Source: Azospirillum brasilense (lineage in GTDB: Bacteria > Pseudomonadota > Alphaproteobacteria > Azospirillales > Azospirillaceae). Taken from it: DNA of 64,000 nt. The stretch is from contig NZ_CP032346.1 of the NCBI RefSeq assembly GCF_005222205.1, positions 1,348,501 to 1,412,500 on the forward strand, written 5' to 3'. Made by a program: the position numbers and the translations under genes. Of the stretch, positions 1-9,085 are shown piece after piece (within the stretch, counting starts at the first letter, position 1; each line of letters opens with the position of its first letter). The notes under the pieces were generated by a model. That model ran no database searches. It saw only the letters and a list, made by a program, of their open reading frames with translations, and was not told the origin of the DNA.

Positions 1-2
1 TC

Positions 3-560
3 CTCGACGTCTCCTCGAAGATCGCCGCCGAGTTGGGCGTCAGCCCGGTGACCCTGTCGCCGGCCGCCCCGGCGCCCAAGGTCGCTCCGGTCGCCGCCCC
101 GGTCGCGGCGCCGGTTCCCACCCCGAAGGCGGAGGCCCCGAAGGTCGCAGCGCCCAAGGCTGAGGAGAAGAAGGCCGAGGTGAAGGCCGAGCCGGCCCCC
201 GCCCCGGCGCCGAAGAAGGCTCCGGCGGCCCGCAAGGCCGCTCCGGCCAAGGCCGCCGCTCCCAAGGCTGCCCCGAAGGCCGAGGCGCCCGCTCCGAAGG
301 CGGAGCCGGTGAAGGCCGAAACGCCGAAGGTCGAGGCGGCTGCCGCCCCGGCGCCCAAGGCGGAGGAGAAGAAGGCCGACGTGAAGGCTGACGCGAAGGC
401 TGACGTGAAGGCCGCTCCGAAGGTCGAGGAAAAGAAGACGGACGTGAAGGCGGAGGCCCCCAAGGCCGAGGCCACCAAGGCGGAAGCGCCGAAGCCGGAA
501 ACGCCCAAGGCCGCCCCGAAGGCCGAGGAGAAGAAGGCCGCCGCTCCCGCCGCCCAGTGA
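3..560 (+). CDS. C-terminal part of an Ala/Pro/Lys/Glu-rich protein (5' truncated)
   Basis: The reading frame is open back to base 3, so the gene starts before the window. A TTG at 33 is in frame but has no Shine-Dalgarno sequence and is probably internal. The visible part begins with a short normal-looking stretch (LDVSSKIAAELG) and then becomes about 160 residues of degenerate PKAEAPK / EEKKADVK units made almost only of Ala, Pro, Lys, Glu and Val. Such tails are seen in histone H1-like proteins and in some phasin-family (PHB granule) proteins of Azospirillum relatives. The folded domain lies outside the window, so the function cannot be fixed. A strong terminator follows at 604. Confidence 0.7.
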   Translation, partial: LDVSSKIAAELGVSPVTLSPAAPAPKVAPVAAPVAAPVPTPKAEAPKVAAPKAEEKKAEVKAEPAPAPAPKKAPAARKAAPAKAAAPKAAPKAEAPAPKAEPVKAETPKVEAAAAPAPKAEEKKADVKADAKADVKAAPKVEEKKTDVKAEAPKAEATKAEAPKPETPKAAPKAEEKKAAAPAAQ

Positions 561-603
561 TTCACCGGATCGCGGTCCCCGCCGGCCCGGGGACCGTCGA
601 TCG

Positions 604-646
604 GCGCGCGCCCGTCTCTTCCTTCCTTGACGGGCGCGCGCTTGTT
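604..646 (+). terminator. Rho-independent terminator after the Ala/Lys-rich gene
   Basis: A perfect 13-bp stem (604-616 with 629-641) encloses a 12-nt pyrimidine-rich loop and is followed by TTGTT. It lies about 45 nt after the stop codon at 560 and well before rpmB. Confidence 0.8.
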
Positions 647-723
647 CGACTATAACGCCGCCTCCTTCGGGCGGAATGCTGCCCGGGACCGGGTTTCATT
701 TGCTAAAATAAAGGATCAGTCCG

Positions 724-1026
724 ATGGCACGTCGGTGCTCCGTGACCGGTAAGGGCACGCAGTTTGGCAACAACGTCAGCCACGCCAACAACAAGACCCG
801 CCGCCGTTTCCAGCCGAACCTGCAGGAAACCGCGCTGCTGAGCGACGCTCTGGGTCAGATGGTGCGCCTGCGTATCTCCACCAACGCGATCCGTTCGATC
901 GAGCACAAGGGCGGCCTCGACGCCTTCCTGCTCGACGCGAAGGACGACGTCCTCAGCCTGGAAGCGCGCCGCCTGAAGCGCCGCATCGCCAAGGCCCAGG
1001 ACAAGCAGCAGGCCGCCGCGGCCTGA
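724..1026 (+). CDS. rpmB: 50S ribosomal protein L28
   Basis: This is a large-subunit ribosomal protein of 100 residues. It begins [11 protein letters not shown], the conserved L28 N-terminus, continues through the [14 protein letters not shown] stretch that contacts rRNA, and ends in a basic helix. The ATG is preceded by AAGGA at 711-715. The gene stands alone between two terminators, so it appears to be monocistronic, as is common for rpmB in alphaproteobacteria. The C-terminus has a short Ala/Gln extension typical of this group. The identification is secure. Confidence 0.97.
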   Translation: MARRCSVTGKGTQFGNNVSHANNKTRRRFQPNLQETALLSDALGQMVRLRISTNAIRSIEHKGGLDAFLLDAKDDVLSLEARRLKRRIAKAQDKQQAAAA

Positions 1027-1169
1027 GGCTGACCGCCTGGAGGCGCCGGAGCGCGTCCAGGCGATTCTGGTGACGTCACCGCGGGGCGGCAAACTCCGCG
1101 GTCGGGTGCTGAACCCCACACCAGGACGACTCCGACTCTCGGTTGCACCGAACCCCGGTTGAGAGTGCC

Positions 1170-1203
1170 GCGCGCATCGCCGAAAGGCGTTGCGCGCGTT
1201 TTG
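1170..1203 (+). terminator. Terminator of rpmB
   Basis: A 12-bp stem with one mismatch (1170-1181 with 1186-1197) closes a GAAA tetraloop and is followed by GTTTTG. It sits in the convergent gap between rpmB and the minus-strand gene ending at 1223. Confidence 0.8.
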
Positions 1204-1222
1204 TCGTGTCCGGACAACGAGT

Positions 1223-1996
1223 CTAGAACGACCGCTGCACGCCCAGCAGCAGGCGGTAGCGCGGCGAATCGGGGCCGAACCCGACGCCGACACCGGCACC
1301 CACGGCGAGGTTCTCGCCGATGAGATGGCGGACGCCGGCCTCCACGAAATTGTCGGCCTTGCCGCGCTCCTCCGACTGCTCGCGCACCACGTCGAAGGCC
1401 ACGGCGGTGGCGGGGCCGATCGGAGCGTTCATCCCGGCGGCCATGATGAAGCGGTTGTCGCGCTCGCCCGGTTCCGGATCGAACCGATGCCGCCAGGACA
1501 GGTTGGCGTGCAGGCGCGGCGCGCTGGCGGCGGTGCCGAGCGGCTGGGTCAGACGCCCGGTGATCCCGGCCTCGGTCGTCTTGCTCCCCGACCCGTAGGG
1601 GATGCTGACCAGCGGCTCCACCGACAGGCCCAGCCGTCCTTCCGACGGTTCGCGGATGTTGTATTCGGCGGATAGCCCGACGTCGCCCCGCTGCGCGTCG
1701 TCGGCGTTGCCCACGCGGTAGCCGGGGTTGAGCTTCAGCGCCAGGCCGTCGGCGACGCCGACCTGGAGTTCCGGATCGAAGGACAGGCGGTTGCGCCCGC
1801 CGTCCCCCTTCAGCCGCTCGAAGAAGGCGCGGACCTTGACGTCGACGCTGCCCTTCTCGATGGCGGCGGCGTCCTCGACGGTGACCGGCAGTTCCGACGA
1901 CAGCGCCAAGCGCTTGTCGTCCTGCGCGCGGGCGGTCCCGACGGATGCGAGCAGCCCGGCGGCGAGGGTGAGGCCCGCGAGGGCGGCGTGGCGCAT
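1223..1996 (-). CDS. Outer membrane beta-barrel protein of unknown substrate
   Basis: The protein has 257 residues. A Sec signal peptide is visible (MRHAALAGLTLAAGLLASVGTARA, cut before QDD). The rest is alternating beta strands with repeated GLxLxxxPxY-type patterns, and it ends in ...LLLGVQRSF, an aromatic C-terminal residue typical of barrels inserted by the BAM complex. The overall look resembles the MetA-pathway/transporter-like barrel families (Phenol_MetA_deg type), but no substrate can be read from the sequence. It is transcribed alone, convergent with rpmB and upstream of nothing obviously related. Confidence 0.65.
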   Translation of the reverse strand: MRHAALAGLTLAAGLLASVGTARAQDDKRLALSSELPVTVEDAAAIEKGSVDVKVRAFFERLKGDGGRNRLSFDPELQVGVADGLALKLNPGYRVGNADDAQRGDVGLSAEYNIREPSEGRLGLSVEPLVSIPYGSGSKTTEAGITGRLTQPLGTAASAPRLHANLSWRHRFDPEPGERDNRFIMAAGMNAPIGPATAVAFDVVREQSEERGKADNFVEAGVRHLIGENLAVGAGVGVGFGPDSPRYRLLLGVQRSF

Positions 1997-2081
1997 GTCT
2001 GTTTCCCCGACCGGTGGCGTTCCCGAAGGCGTTTGCCGAACAACAGCCGGGCGGGGCGAACGGGCCGCGGCGGGGAGGGGG

Positions 2082-2642
2082 TTACTCCACCGAGTCGGGG
2101 TCCTCGGCGTCCACCACCCGCCGGGCGATGTCGTAGGCGAAGCCGGCGCGGCCCAGCGCCGCCAGATCCTTGTCGCGGAACTCCGCGCGCTTTTCCGGCA
2201 GGCGGTAGGGGCCGAGCCGGCGGCGGCGGGCCAGCGCCAGGGCGGCGGTCAGGTTCAGGTCGCCCTCCACCTCCTCGTCCAGCGACTCCAGCGCGCGGTC
2301 GGCCTCGTCGCGGCCGATGCCCTTGGCCGACAGCTTCTCGCGGATGGCGCGGGTCGAGGTGCCGCGGCGGTGCAGGCTGGCCGCGCGCATCTCCGCGTAG
2401 GCCGCGTCGTTGAGCAGGCCGCTGCGCAGGTAGCGGGCGATCAGGTCCTCGATCCAGCGCGCCCCCTCCGCCGGGTCGGTGCCGTGGGCCTGGGCGGAGC
2501 GCTCGACCTTGCGCATCAGCACGCGGCGCAGGCTGGCCGAGGAGCTGGCGAAGCGCTGGAGATAGTGCAGGGCCGCGTTCTCCAGATACTGGGCGGTGAC
2601 ACGGCGCGGCGGCTTGCGGGCCGGCGGCTGGTCGCGGGTCAT
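2082..2642 (-). CDS. recX: Regulatory protein RecX
   Basis: The protein has 186 residues with the three-helix repeats of the RecX family (ALHYLQRFASSSASLRRVLMRKVER, then YLRSGLLNDAAYAEM, then IREKLSAKGIGRDEADRAL). RecX proteins bind RecA filaments and limit strand-exchange activity. The first repeat carries the family hallmark Y-L-x-R-x-x-x-S-x-x-x-L. recA is not in the window. The gene is divergent from the ABC-2 permease, with an intergenic gap of about 80 nt. The start is taken as the ATG at 2642. Confidence 0.9.
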   Translation of the reverse strand: MTRDQPPARKPPRRVTAQYLENAALHYLQRFASSSASLRRVLMRKVERSAQAHGTDPAEGARWIEDLIARYLRSGLLNDAAYAEMRAASLHRRGTSTRAIREKLSAKGIGRDEADRALESLDEEVEGDLNLTAALALARRRRLGPYRLPEKRAEFRDKDLAALGRAGFAYDIARRVVDAEDPDSVE

Positions 2643-2722
2643 GGCTGTCTCCCGTCCGGGGGCGGTTGCCGGAACGGGCGGCGCGCCCTAAAGTCCGGTC
2701 CATTCCTGTGAATCGTGGTGCG

Positions 2723-3526
2723 ATGACTCATCCTCTCCCTCCCATGCCCCGCCAGGTCGGCGCCGTCAACTGGGTCGGCCTGTGGACCCTTTACGCGCGC
2801 GAGGTGCGCCGGTTCCTGAAGGTGCACCAGCAGACCGTCTGGGCGCCCGTGGTCACCACCCTGCTGTTCTACGCCGTCTTCGCGCTGGCGCTGGGCGGTG
2901 CGGTGCGGATGATCGGCACGGTGCCCTACCTGGAATTCCTGGCCCCCGGCCTGATCATGATGGCGATGGCCCAGAACGCCTTCGCCAACACCTCCTCCTC
3001 CGTGGTGATCGCGAAGGTCCAGGGCAACATCGTCGACATCCTGATGCCGCCGATGGCCCCGCTGGAGCTGGCCTTCGGCTTCGTCATGGGCGGGGTGACG
3101 CGCGGCCTGCTGGTCGGGCTGGTCACCGGTCTGGCGATCTGGGCCTTCGTCCCGGTGCGCATCGCCCATCCGGAGTTCGTGATCTTCCACGCCCTGATGG
3201 CCTCCATGCTGCTGTCGCTGCTCGGGCTGGTCGGCGGCATCTGGTCGGAGAAGTTCGACAACATCGCGGCGGTGACCAACTTCGTGGTGACGCCGCTGTC
3301 CTTCCTGTCCGGCACCTTCTATTCGGTGGAGACGCTGCCGCCGGTCTTCTGGTGGATCGCCCATGTCGACCCGTTCTTCTACATGATCGACGGCTTCCGC
3401 TACGGCTTCATCGGGCGGTCGGACGGCACGCTGGGGATCGGGATACTCGTCATGCTGGCGGTCAACGGCGGCCTGTGGTGGCTGGCTTGGCGCATGCTGA
3501 AGACGGGCTACAAGCTGAAGGCGTAA
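2723..3526 (+). CDS. ABC-2 type transporter permease
   Basis: This is an integral inner-membrane protein of about 267 residues with six predicted membrane helices, starting at roughly residues 32-55 and ending with LVMLAVNGGLWWLAWRML. The segment VTPLSFLSGTFYSVETLPP before the last helices is the ABC-2 signature region shared with NodJ/KpsM-type exporters. The ATG at 2723 is preferred over an in-frame TTG at 2666, which would add a basic, non-conserved leader and nearly abut the divergent recX start. No ATPase gene is adjacent, so its partner must be encoded elsewhere; the substrate is unknown. Confidence 0.85.
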   Translation: MTHPLPPMPRQVGAVNWVGLWTLYAREVRRFLKVHQQTVWAPVVTTLLFYAVFALALGGAVRMIGTVPYLEFLAPGLIMMAMAQNAFANTSSSVVIAKVQGNIVDILMPPMAPLELAFGFVMGGVTRGLLVGLVTGLAIWAFVPVRIAHPEFVIFHALMASMLLSLLGLVGGIWSEKFDNIAAVTNFVVTPLSFLSGTFYSVETLPPVFWWIAHVDPFFYMIDGFRYGFIGRSDGTLGIGILVMLAVNGGLWWLAWRMLKTGYKLKA

Positions 3527-3573
3527 ATCCGCCCGGATCCGGCCGAATTCAGCCGGTCGGCGTAGCCAATCCG

Positions 3574-3602
3574 TTGACAGCGTGAAGTGACATCTTGATA
3601 TT
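3574..3602 (+). promoter_or_regulatory. Sigma-70-type promoter of argD-argF
   Basis: TTGACA (3574-3579), a 17-bp spacer and GATATT (3597-3602) give a near-consensus -35 and a 4/6 -10 box. It is about 60 nt upstream of the argD start codon. Confidence 0.6.
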
Positions 3603-3610
3603 CGACGGTT

Positions 3611-3640
3611 CCCGGCGGGCGAGGGTGTCCGCCGGGCTTT
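3611..3640 (+). promoter_or_regulatory. Stem-loop in the argD leader
   Basis: CCCGGCGG (3611-3618) pairs perfectly with CCGCCGGG (3629-3636), followed by CTTTCCTC. It begins almost exactly where transcription from the promoter at 3574 would start, so it may be a 5' mRNA structure or a weak terminator for the upstream gene. Confidence 0.4.
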
Positions 3641-3661
3641 CCTCATTCGGAGGTTTTCGCT

Positions 3662-4831
3662 GTGATTCCGGTCGTCATGCCCACATATGCCCGCGCCGAC
3701 ATCGTGTTCGAGCGCGGCGAAGGTCCGTATCTGTACGCGACCGACGGGCGACGATTCCTCGACTTCGCCGCCGGTGTGGCGGTGAACGTCCTCGGCCACG
3801 CGAATCCCTATCTGGTCGAGGCGCTGACCGCCCAGGCCCACAAGCTCTGGCACACCTCCAACCTGTTCCGCGTCGCCGGGCAGGAGAGCCTTGCCAAGCG
3901 GCTGACCGAGGCGACCTTCGCCGACACCGTGTTCTTCACGAACTCGGGCGCCGAGGCGTGGGAATGCGGCGCCAAGCTGATCCGCAAATACCATTATGAG
4001 AAGGGCGACAAGGCCCGCACCCGCATCATCACCTTCGAGCAGGCCTTCCACGGCCGCACGCTGGCGGCGGTGTCGGCGGCGCAGCAGGAGAAGCTGATCA
4101 AGGGCTTCGGCCCTCTGCTCGACGGTTTCGACCTCGTGCCCTTCGGCGACCTGGAGGCGGTGCGCGCCGCCATCACCGACCGCACCGCGGCCATCTGCCT
4201 GGAGCCGATCCAGGGCGAGGGCGGCATCCGCGCCGGCTCGGTGGAGTTCCTGCGCGGCCTGCGCGAGCTGTGCGACCAGCACGGGCTGCTGCTGTTCCTG
4301 GACGAGATCCAGTGCGGCATGGGCCGCACCGGCAAGCTGTTCGCCCATGAATGGGCCGGCATCACGCCGGACGTCATGGCGGTGGCCAAGGGCATCGGCG
4401 GCGGCTTCCCGCTGGGCGCCTGCCTCGCGACGGAAAAGGCCGCGTCGGGCATGACGGCCGGCACCCACGGCTCGACCTACGGCGGCAATCCGCTGGCCAC
4501 CGCGGTCGGCAACGCCGTGCTGGACAAGGTGCTGGAGCCCGGCTTCCTCGACCATGTGCAGCGCATCGGCGGCCTGCTCCAGGACCGTCTGGCCGGGCTG
4601 GTGGCCGAGAACCCGTCGGTCTTCAAGGGCGTGCGCGGCAAGGGGCTGATGCTCGGCCTCGCCTGCGGCCCGGCGGTCGGCGATGTGGTGGCGAAGCTGC
4701 GCGCCAACGGCCTGCTGTCCGTTCCGGCCGGTGACAACGTGGTCCGGCTGCTGCCGCCGCTGAACATCGGCGAAGCCGAGGTCGAGGAGGCCGTGGCCAT
4801 CCTCGCCAAGACCGCCAAGGAGCTGGTGTGA
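3662..4831 (+). CDS. argD: Acetylornithine aminotransferase
   Basis: This is a cytosolic PLP-dependent class III aminotransferase of 389 residues that converts N-acetylglutamate semialdehyde to N2-acetylornithine in arginine synthesis; it often also acts as the DapC activity for lysine. Visible family motifs are [15 protein letters not shown] (PLP phosphate binding), [27 protein letters not shown] and the PLP lysine in [13 protein letters not shown]. The start is GTG with GGAGG at 3649-3653; no better ATG is in frame nearby. The stop overlaps the argF ATG by one base, so the two genes are translationally coupled. Confidence 0.93.
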   Translation: MIPVVMPTYARADIVFERGEGPYLYATDGRRFLDFAAGVAVNVLGHANPYLVEALTAQAHKLWHTSNLFRVAGQESLAKRLTEATFADTVFFTNSGAEAWECGAKLIRKYHYEKGDKARTRIITFEQAFHGRTLAAVSAAQQEKLIKGFGPLLDGFDLVPFGDLEAVRAAITDRTAAICLEPIQGEGGIRAGSVEFLRGLRELCDQHGLLLFLDEIQCGMGRTGKLFAHEWAGITPDVMAVAKGIGGGFPLGACLATEKAASGMTAGTHGSTYGGNPLATAVGNAVLDKVLEPGFLDHVQRIGGLLQDRLAGLVAENPSVFKGVRGKGLMLGLACGPAVGDVVAKLRANGLLSVPAGDNVVRLLPPLNIGEAEVEEAVAILAKTAKELV

Positions 4832-5745
4832 TGTCCGCCGTCCGTCATTTCCTCGACATCGACCGGCTGGACAAGGCGACCCTGCGCCAGATCCTGGACA
4901 TGGCCGCGACCATCAAGAAGGACATCCCGGCCTACCGCTCGCTGTTCGCGGGCCGCACGCTGGCGATGATCTTCGAGAAGCCGTCCACCCGCACCCGCGT
5001 CTCCTTCGAGGTGGGCATGCGCCAGCTCGGCGGCGACGTGGTGGTGCTGAAGCCCGACGACATGCAGCTCGGCCGCGGCGAGACCATCGGCGACACCGCC
5101 CGCGTGCTGTCCCGCTACGTGGACGCGGTGATGGTCCGCACCATGGGCGAGGAGCGCGTGCACGAGCTGGCCGAGTTCGCCTCGGTGCCGATCATCAACG
5201 GCCTGACCGACCAGTCGCACCCCTGCCAGATCATGGCCGACGTGATGACCTTCGAGGAGCATCGCGGCCCCATCGAAGGGCGCACGGTGGCCTGGATCGG
5301 TGACGTGAACAACGTGGCGGTGAGCTGGGTCCATGTCGCGGTGCGCCTCGGCGTGGAGATCCGCCTCGGCTGCCCGGAGATCTACGGCCCGGCGCCGGAG
5401 CTGCTCGACTGGGTGAAGCGCGAGGGCGGGCGGATCACCGTCACGACCTCGCCGGAGGAGGCCGTGCGCGGCGCCGACTGCGTGGTCACCGACGCCTGGG
5501 CCTCCATGCACAACACCGACGTGGACGAGCGGGCGGCGATCCTGACGCCCTATCAGGTCAACGAGGCGTTGATGGCGCTCGCCGCCCCCGACGCCCTGTT
5601 CATGCACTGCCTGCCCGCCCACCGCGGGGAGGAGGTGACCGATGGGGTGATCGATGGCCGCCACTCGGTCGTCTGGGACGAGGCGGAAAATCGCCTGCAC
5701 GCCCAGAAGGCCATACTGGCATGGTGCCTCGGCGCCACTATCTAA
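4831..5745 (+). CDS. argF: Ornithine carbamoyltransferase
   Basis: This enzyme makes citrulline from ornithine and carbamoyl phosphate in the cytosol. All signature motifs are present: STRTR (carbamoyl-phosphate site) in [16 protein letters not shown] in [11 protein letters not shown], and the HCLPAHRG ornithine-site loop. Length is 304 residues, normal for the family. The ATG at 4831 overlaps the argD stop (TGATG); a GTG one codon earlier is possible. argD-argF adjacency is common in alphaproteobacteria, often followed by hslO as here. Confidence 0.95.
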   Translation: MSAVRHFLDIDRLDKATLRQILDMAATIKKDIPAYRSLFAGRTLAMIFEKPSTRTRVSFEVGMRQLGGDVVVLKPDDMQLGRGETIGDTARVLSRYVDAVMVRTMGEERVHELAEFASVPIINGLTDQSHPCQIMADVMTFEEHRGPIEGRTVAWIGDVNNVAVSWVHVAVRLGVEIRLGCPEIYGPAPELLDWVKREGGRITVTTSPEEAVRGADCVVTDAWASMHNTDVDERAAILTPYQVNEALMALAAPDALFMHCLPAHRGEEVTDGVIDGRHSVVWDEAENRLHAQKAILAWCLGATI

Positions 5746-5780
5746 GAGCACTTGGGGCTGAGAGCCCTTGGAATTGGAGT

Positions 5781-5832
5781 CATGGCCCGGCGCCGCCCCC
5801 CGCGATGAGCGGGATGGCGGCGCCGGGCCATG
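5781..5832 (+). promoter_or_regulatory. Long perfect hairpin between argF and hslO
   Basis: A 17-bp perfect inverted repeat (5781-5797 with 5816-5832; arm CATGGCCCGGCGCCGCC) encloses an 18-nt loop that can itself pair (CCCGC with GCGGG). There is no T-run after it. It lies 36 nt after argF and its right arm contains the ATG at 5830 that would be the longest hslO start. Confidence 0.6.
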
Positions 5833-5856
5833 GCCTGTCGTAACTTCGAGGACATC

Positions 5857-6804
5857 ATGGACGATCCTTCCGTCCAACCGATCACCGACGATCTCGTTCT
5901 GCCTTTCCAGATCGAGGCGTCGCGCCTGCGCGGCCGCATGGTGAAGCTGGGCCCCGCGCTGGACGAAATCCTGACCCGCCACGCCTATCCGGAGCCGGTC
6001 GCCCGCTTCCTGGCCGAGACGATGACGCTCGCCATGCTGCTGTCCAGCATGCTGAAGTACGACGGCATCTTCACGCTCCAGACCAAGGGCGACGGGCCGG
6101 TCCGGCTGATGGTGGCGGACATCACCTCGGTCGGCGACATCCGCGCCTACGCCCAGTTCGACGAGGAAGCGCTGGCCAAGGCCGGCGACGACGTGGCCAT
6201 CGCCCCGGCGCCGGCCCTGCTCGGCAAGGGCCACATCGCCTTCACCGTGGACCAGGGGCCGAACACCGAGCGCTACCAGGGCATCGTCGAGCTGTACGGC
6301 AAGACGCTGGCCGACTGCGTGCAGCACTATTTCCGCCAGTCGGAGCAGATCGACACCGGCCTGACCGTGTCGGTGGACCAGGAGACCCTGCCGGACGGCA
6401 GCAAGGGCGCCTGGCGGGCCGGCGGCATCATGATCCAGCGCCTGCCACAGGACGCCACGGAGAAGGTGCTCGGCTCCGGCGACGAGGACGCGTGGCGCCG
6501 CGCCATGGTCCTGCTGTCCAGCACCACCGGTGACGAGCTTCTCGACCCCGACCTGCCGGCCCGCGACCTGCTGTTCCGCCTGTTCCACGAGGACGGCGTG
6601 CGGGTGTGGCAGCCCAAGGCCCTGCGCTTCGGCTGCCGCTGCTCGCGCGAGCGGGTGTCGGACATGCTGTCCAGCCTGCCGCGGGACGAGGTGCAGAGCC
6701 TGAAGATCGACGACGGACGCGTCGAGGTGGTCTGCCAGTTCTGCTCCACCGCCTACCACTTCGACGACGCGGACCTCGACCGGGTCTACGGGACGGCGAA
6801 GTAG
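5857..6804 (+). CDS. hslO: Redox-regulated holdase chaperone Hsp33
   Basis: Hsp33 is a cytosolic chaperone switched on by oxidation of a zinc-binding cysteine cluster. That cluster is intact: CRC in FGCRCSRERV and CQFC in VVCQFCSTAYHF near the C-terminus. The N-terminal domain has the family segment RHAYPEPVARFLAETMTLA. I chose the ATG at 5857 because it has GAGGA at 5848-5852 and matches the family N-terminus; the ATG at 5830 would be buried in the preceding hairpin. The length of 315 residues is normal. A strong terminator ends the unit. Confidence 0.92.
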   Translation: MDDPSVQPITDDLVLPFQIEASRLRGRMVKLGPALDEILTRHAYPEPVARFLAETMTLAMLLSSMLKYDGIFTLQTKGDGPVRLMVADITSVGDIRAYAQFDEEALAKAGDDVAIAPAPALLGKGHIAFTVDQGPNTERYQGIVELYGKTLADCVQHYFRQSEQIDTGLTVSVDQETLPDGSKGAWRAGGIMIQRLPQDATEKVLGSGDEDAWRRAMVLLSSTTGDELLDPDLPARDLLFRLFHEDGVRVWQPKALRFGCRCSRERVSDMLSSLPRDEVQSLKIDDGRVEVVCQFCSTAYHFDDADLDRVYGTAK

Positions 6805-6835
6805 GGGGCTCCAGGTTCCGGATGCGCTAATGAGG

Positions 6836-6864
6836 CGGCGCGGCTATAGTGCCGCGCCGTTTTT
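6836..6864 (+). terminator. Rho-independent terminator of hslO
   Basis: A perfect 9-bp GC stem (6836-6844 with 6851-6859) has a 6-nt loop and is directly followed by TTTTT. Confidence 0.92.
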
Positions 6865-6883
6865 CCGTCTCACCGGAGCGATC

Positions 6884-7471
6884 ATGCCCACCCGCCGTTT
6901 CGTTCTCGCCGCCGCTCTCGCCACCGTGGCCCTGACGGCCTGCCAGAGCACGCCGCCGCGTCCGGCGGCCCGGCCCATCGACTACTCCAACTTCGGCCCG
7001 ATCGTCCTGAACGCGGGCGGCGTCGACGTGGTGGACGCCCACCGGCCGGCCGGCACCACCGTCGACCAGCGCATTCCCCTGCCGCCCGCCGAGGCGGTGC
7101 GCCGCTGGGCCAACGAGCGGCTCCAGGCCGCCGGCGGGCCGGGCCGCGTCCGCGTCACCATCCGCGACGCCAGCATCGTCGAGGTCCAGCTTCCCAAGAC
7201 CGGCGGGGTGAAGGGCTATTTCACCAACGATCAGGCCCAGCGCTACGACGGCCGGATCGAGGTCGAGGTCAGCGGCGAATTGCCCGGCGAGACGACCTTC
7301 CGCGGCATGACCAAGGCGACGGTGACCCAGTCCACCACGGTGCCGGAGAACATCTCGGTGGCCGACCGCGAGGCGACCTTGCAGGACCTCGTCCGCCGCA
7401 TGATGGACGATCTGAACGCCCGGCTGGACGCCGGCATCCGCAAGGATCTGGCGCCGATGGTGCGGCGGTAG
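6884..7471 (+). CDS. Lipoprotein of unknown function
   Basis: The ATG at 6884 has GGAG at 6874-6877 and gives a clean lipoprotein signal: MPTRRFVLAAALATVALTAC, with the lipobox LTAC and Ser at +2 after Gln, suggesting outer-membrane sorting. The mature part (about 175 residues) has an alternating strand/helix pattern with the segment RIPLPPAEAVRRWANERLQAAGG and a conserved-looking VTIRDASIVEVQLPKT. I do not recognise a named family. It follows the hslO terminator and is convergent with ahcY. Confidence 0.8.
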   Translation: MPTRRFVLAAALATVALTACQSTPPRPAARPIDYSNFGPIVLNAGGVDVVDAHRPAGTTVDQRIPLPPAEAVRRWANERLQAAGGPGRVRVTIRDASIVEVQLPKTGGVKGYFTNDQAQRYDGRIEVEVSGELPGETTFRGMTKATVTQSTTVPENISVADREATLQDLVRRMMDDLNARLDAGIRKDLAPMVRR

Positions 7472-7484
7472 GGTTCGGCGGCAG

Positions 7485-7610
7485 GGGAGGTCTTGCCCCC
7501 TCCCTGGCCCTCCCCCGCTTTGCAGGGGAGGGGACATTACTCCCTCTCCTGCGTCAGCGGGGGAGGGAAGGGGCCCGCGGCGAAGCCGTGGGAAGGGTGG
7601 GGGCAACCAC
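7485..7610. repeat. Palindromic GC-rich intergenic repeat, copy 1
   Basis: This is a pair of inverted modules built on CCCTCCC..., CCCCCGCTTTGCAGGGG and GGGGGAGGG motifs, filling the convergent gap between the lipoprotein and ahcY. Similar copies occur at 16793, 18067, 32325 and 39478. Confidence 0.7.
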
Positions 7611-7631
7611 CTTCAACAACCCTGCAAACAC

Positions 7632-7661
7632 AAAAAGGGCCGCCCCATTGGGCGGCCCTTT
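7632..7661 (-). terminator. Rho-independent terminator of ahcY
   Basis: GGGCCGCCC (7637-7645) pairs with GGGCGGCCC (7650-7658). Read on the minus strand it is followed by a run of five T (7632-7636 complement). It is 25 nt past the ahcY stop. Confidence 0.9.
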
Positions 7662-7685
7662 CCGTTCCGATCCGTCCGGAACCGC

Positions 7686-8990
7686 TTAGTAGCGGTAGTG
7701 GTCCGGCTTGAACGGGCCTTCGACCTTCACGCCGATGTACTCGGCCTGCTTGGCCGACAGCGTGGTCAGCTTGGCGCCGATCTTGTCCAGATGCAGGCGG
7801 GCGACCTTCTCGTCCAGATGCTTCGGCAGGACGTAGACCTTGTTCTCGTAGCTGGCGGCGTTGGTCCACAGCTCGATCTGGGCCAGCACCTGGTTGGTGA
7901 AGCTGGCGCTCATCACGAAGCTCGGGTGGCCGGTGGCGCAGCCCAGGTTCACCAGGCGGCCCTGGGCCAGGACGATCAGGCGCTTGCCGTCGGGGAAGAC
8001 GACCTCGTCAACCTGCGGCTTGACCTCTTCCCACTTGTAGTTGCGAAGAGCCTCGATCTGGATCTCGCTGTCGAAGTGGCCGATGTTGCAGACGATGGCG
8101 CGGTCCTTCATCTGGCGCATGTGGTCCAGCGTGATGACGTCCACGTTGCCGGTCGCGGTGACGAAGATGTCGCCCTGCGGAGCGGCCTCGTCCATCGTGA
8201 CGACCTGATAGCCTTCCATGGCGGCCTGGAGCGCGGTGATCGGGTCGATCTCCGTCACCAGGACGCGCGCGCCCTGCGAGCGCAGCGAGGCAGCCGAACC
8301 CTTGCCCACATCGCCGTAGCCGGCGACCACGGCGACCTTGCCGGCCACCATCACGTCGGTGGCGCGCTTGATGCCGTCGACCAGCGACTCGCGGCAGCCG
8401 TAGAGGTTGTCGAACTTCGACTTGGTGACGCTGTCGTTCACGTTGATGGCCGGAACCTTCAGCGTGCCCTTCTTCATCATCTCATAGAGACGGTGGACGC
8501 CGGTGGTGGTCTCCTCCGACAGGCCGCGGACCTCGGCCAGCATCTCCGGATACTTGTCGTGCATGATCTGGGTGACGTCGCCGCCGTCGTCCAGGATCAT
8601 GTTCGGGGTCCAGCCATCGGGACCGCGCAGGGTCTGCTCGATGCACCACCAGAACTCCTCCTCCGTCTCGCCCTTCCAGGCGAAGACCGGGATGCCGGCG
8701 GCGGCGATGGCGGCGGCGGCCTGGTCCTGGGTCGAGAAGATGTTGCAGGACGACCAGCGGACGGTCGCGCCGAGAGCGGTCAGCGTCTCGATCAGCACGG
8801 CGGTCTGGATGGTCATGTGCAGGCAGCCAACGATGCGGGCGCCGGCCAGCGGCTTCGTCTCGCCGAACTCCGCGCGCAGCGCCATCAGGCCGGGCATCTC
8901 GGTCTCGGCGATGGTGATTTCCTTGCGGCCCCACTCGGCGAGGCTGATGTCCTTGACCTTGTAGTCGGTGAAGTTGGCGGGCGCGGCCAT
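7686..8990 (-). CDS. ahcY: Adenosylhomocysteinase
   Basis: This cytosolic enzyme hydrolyses S-adenosylhomocysteine to adenosine and homocysteine, removing the product inhibitor of methyltransferases. The NAD-binding Rossmann motif [16 protein letters not shown] is intact, as are the substrate motifs [28 protein letters not shown] and the C-terminal KPDHYRY. The ATG at 8990 (434 residues) has AGGAG at 8999-9003 on its strand; an upstream in-frame ATG at 9080 would add a poor leader. It is transcribed alone, with a long palindrome about 100 nt upstream. Confidence 0.97.
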   Translation of the reverse strand: MAAPANFTDYKVKDISLAEWGRKEITIAETEMPGLMALRAEFGETKPLAGARIVGCLHMTIQTAVLIETLTALGATVRWSSCNIFSTQDQAAAAIAAAGIPVFAWKGETEEEFWWCIEQTLRGPDGWTPNMILDDGGDVTQIMHDKYPEMLAEVRGLSEETTTGVHRLYEMMKKGTLKVPAINVNDSVTKSKFDNLYGCRESLVDGIKRATDVMVAGKVAVVAGYGDVGKGSAASLRSQGARVLVTEIDPITALQAAMEGYQVVTMDEAAPQGDIFVTATGNVDVITLDHMRQMKDRAIVCNIGHFDSEIQIEALRNYKWEEVKPQVDEVVFPDGKRLIVLAQGRLVNLGCATGHPSFVMSASFTNQVLAQIELWTNAASYENKVYVLPKHLDEKVARLHLDKIGAKLTTLSAKQAEYIGVKVEGPFKPDHYRY

Positions 8991-9085
8991 CGGGGGGTCT
9001 CCTGGGCGGCTGTTTGCGGGACAGCAATGGTTCGGGGCGGGCGCACCGGCCCGCTCGTGAGGGTGGTGTAGCAGCGCCACCCGGC

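Noticed and set aside
2666..2722. TTG start for the ABC-2 permease
   Set aside because: The added 19 residues are basic and non-conserved and would leave almost no space for the recX and permease promoters.
2639..4555. Long minus-strand frame (638 residues) opposite the permease and argD
   Set aside because: It is antisense to well-conserved genes, has Arg/His/Gln-rich low-complexity composition, and has no domain pattern; a GC-rich shadow frame.
9001..9085. SAH riboswitch before ahcY
   Set aside because: The minus-strand leader contains GGCGCTGC-like bases but the conserved SAH pairing elements could not be laid out; the palindrome is a better regulatory candidate.
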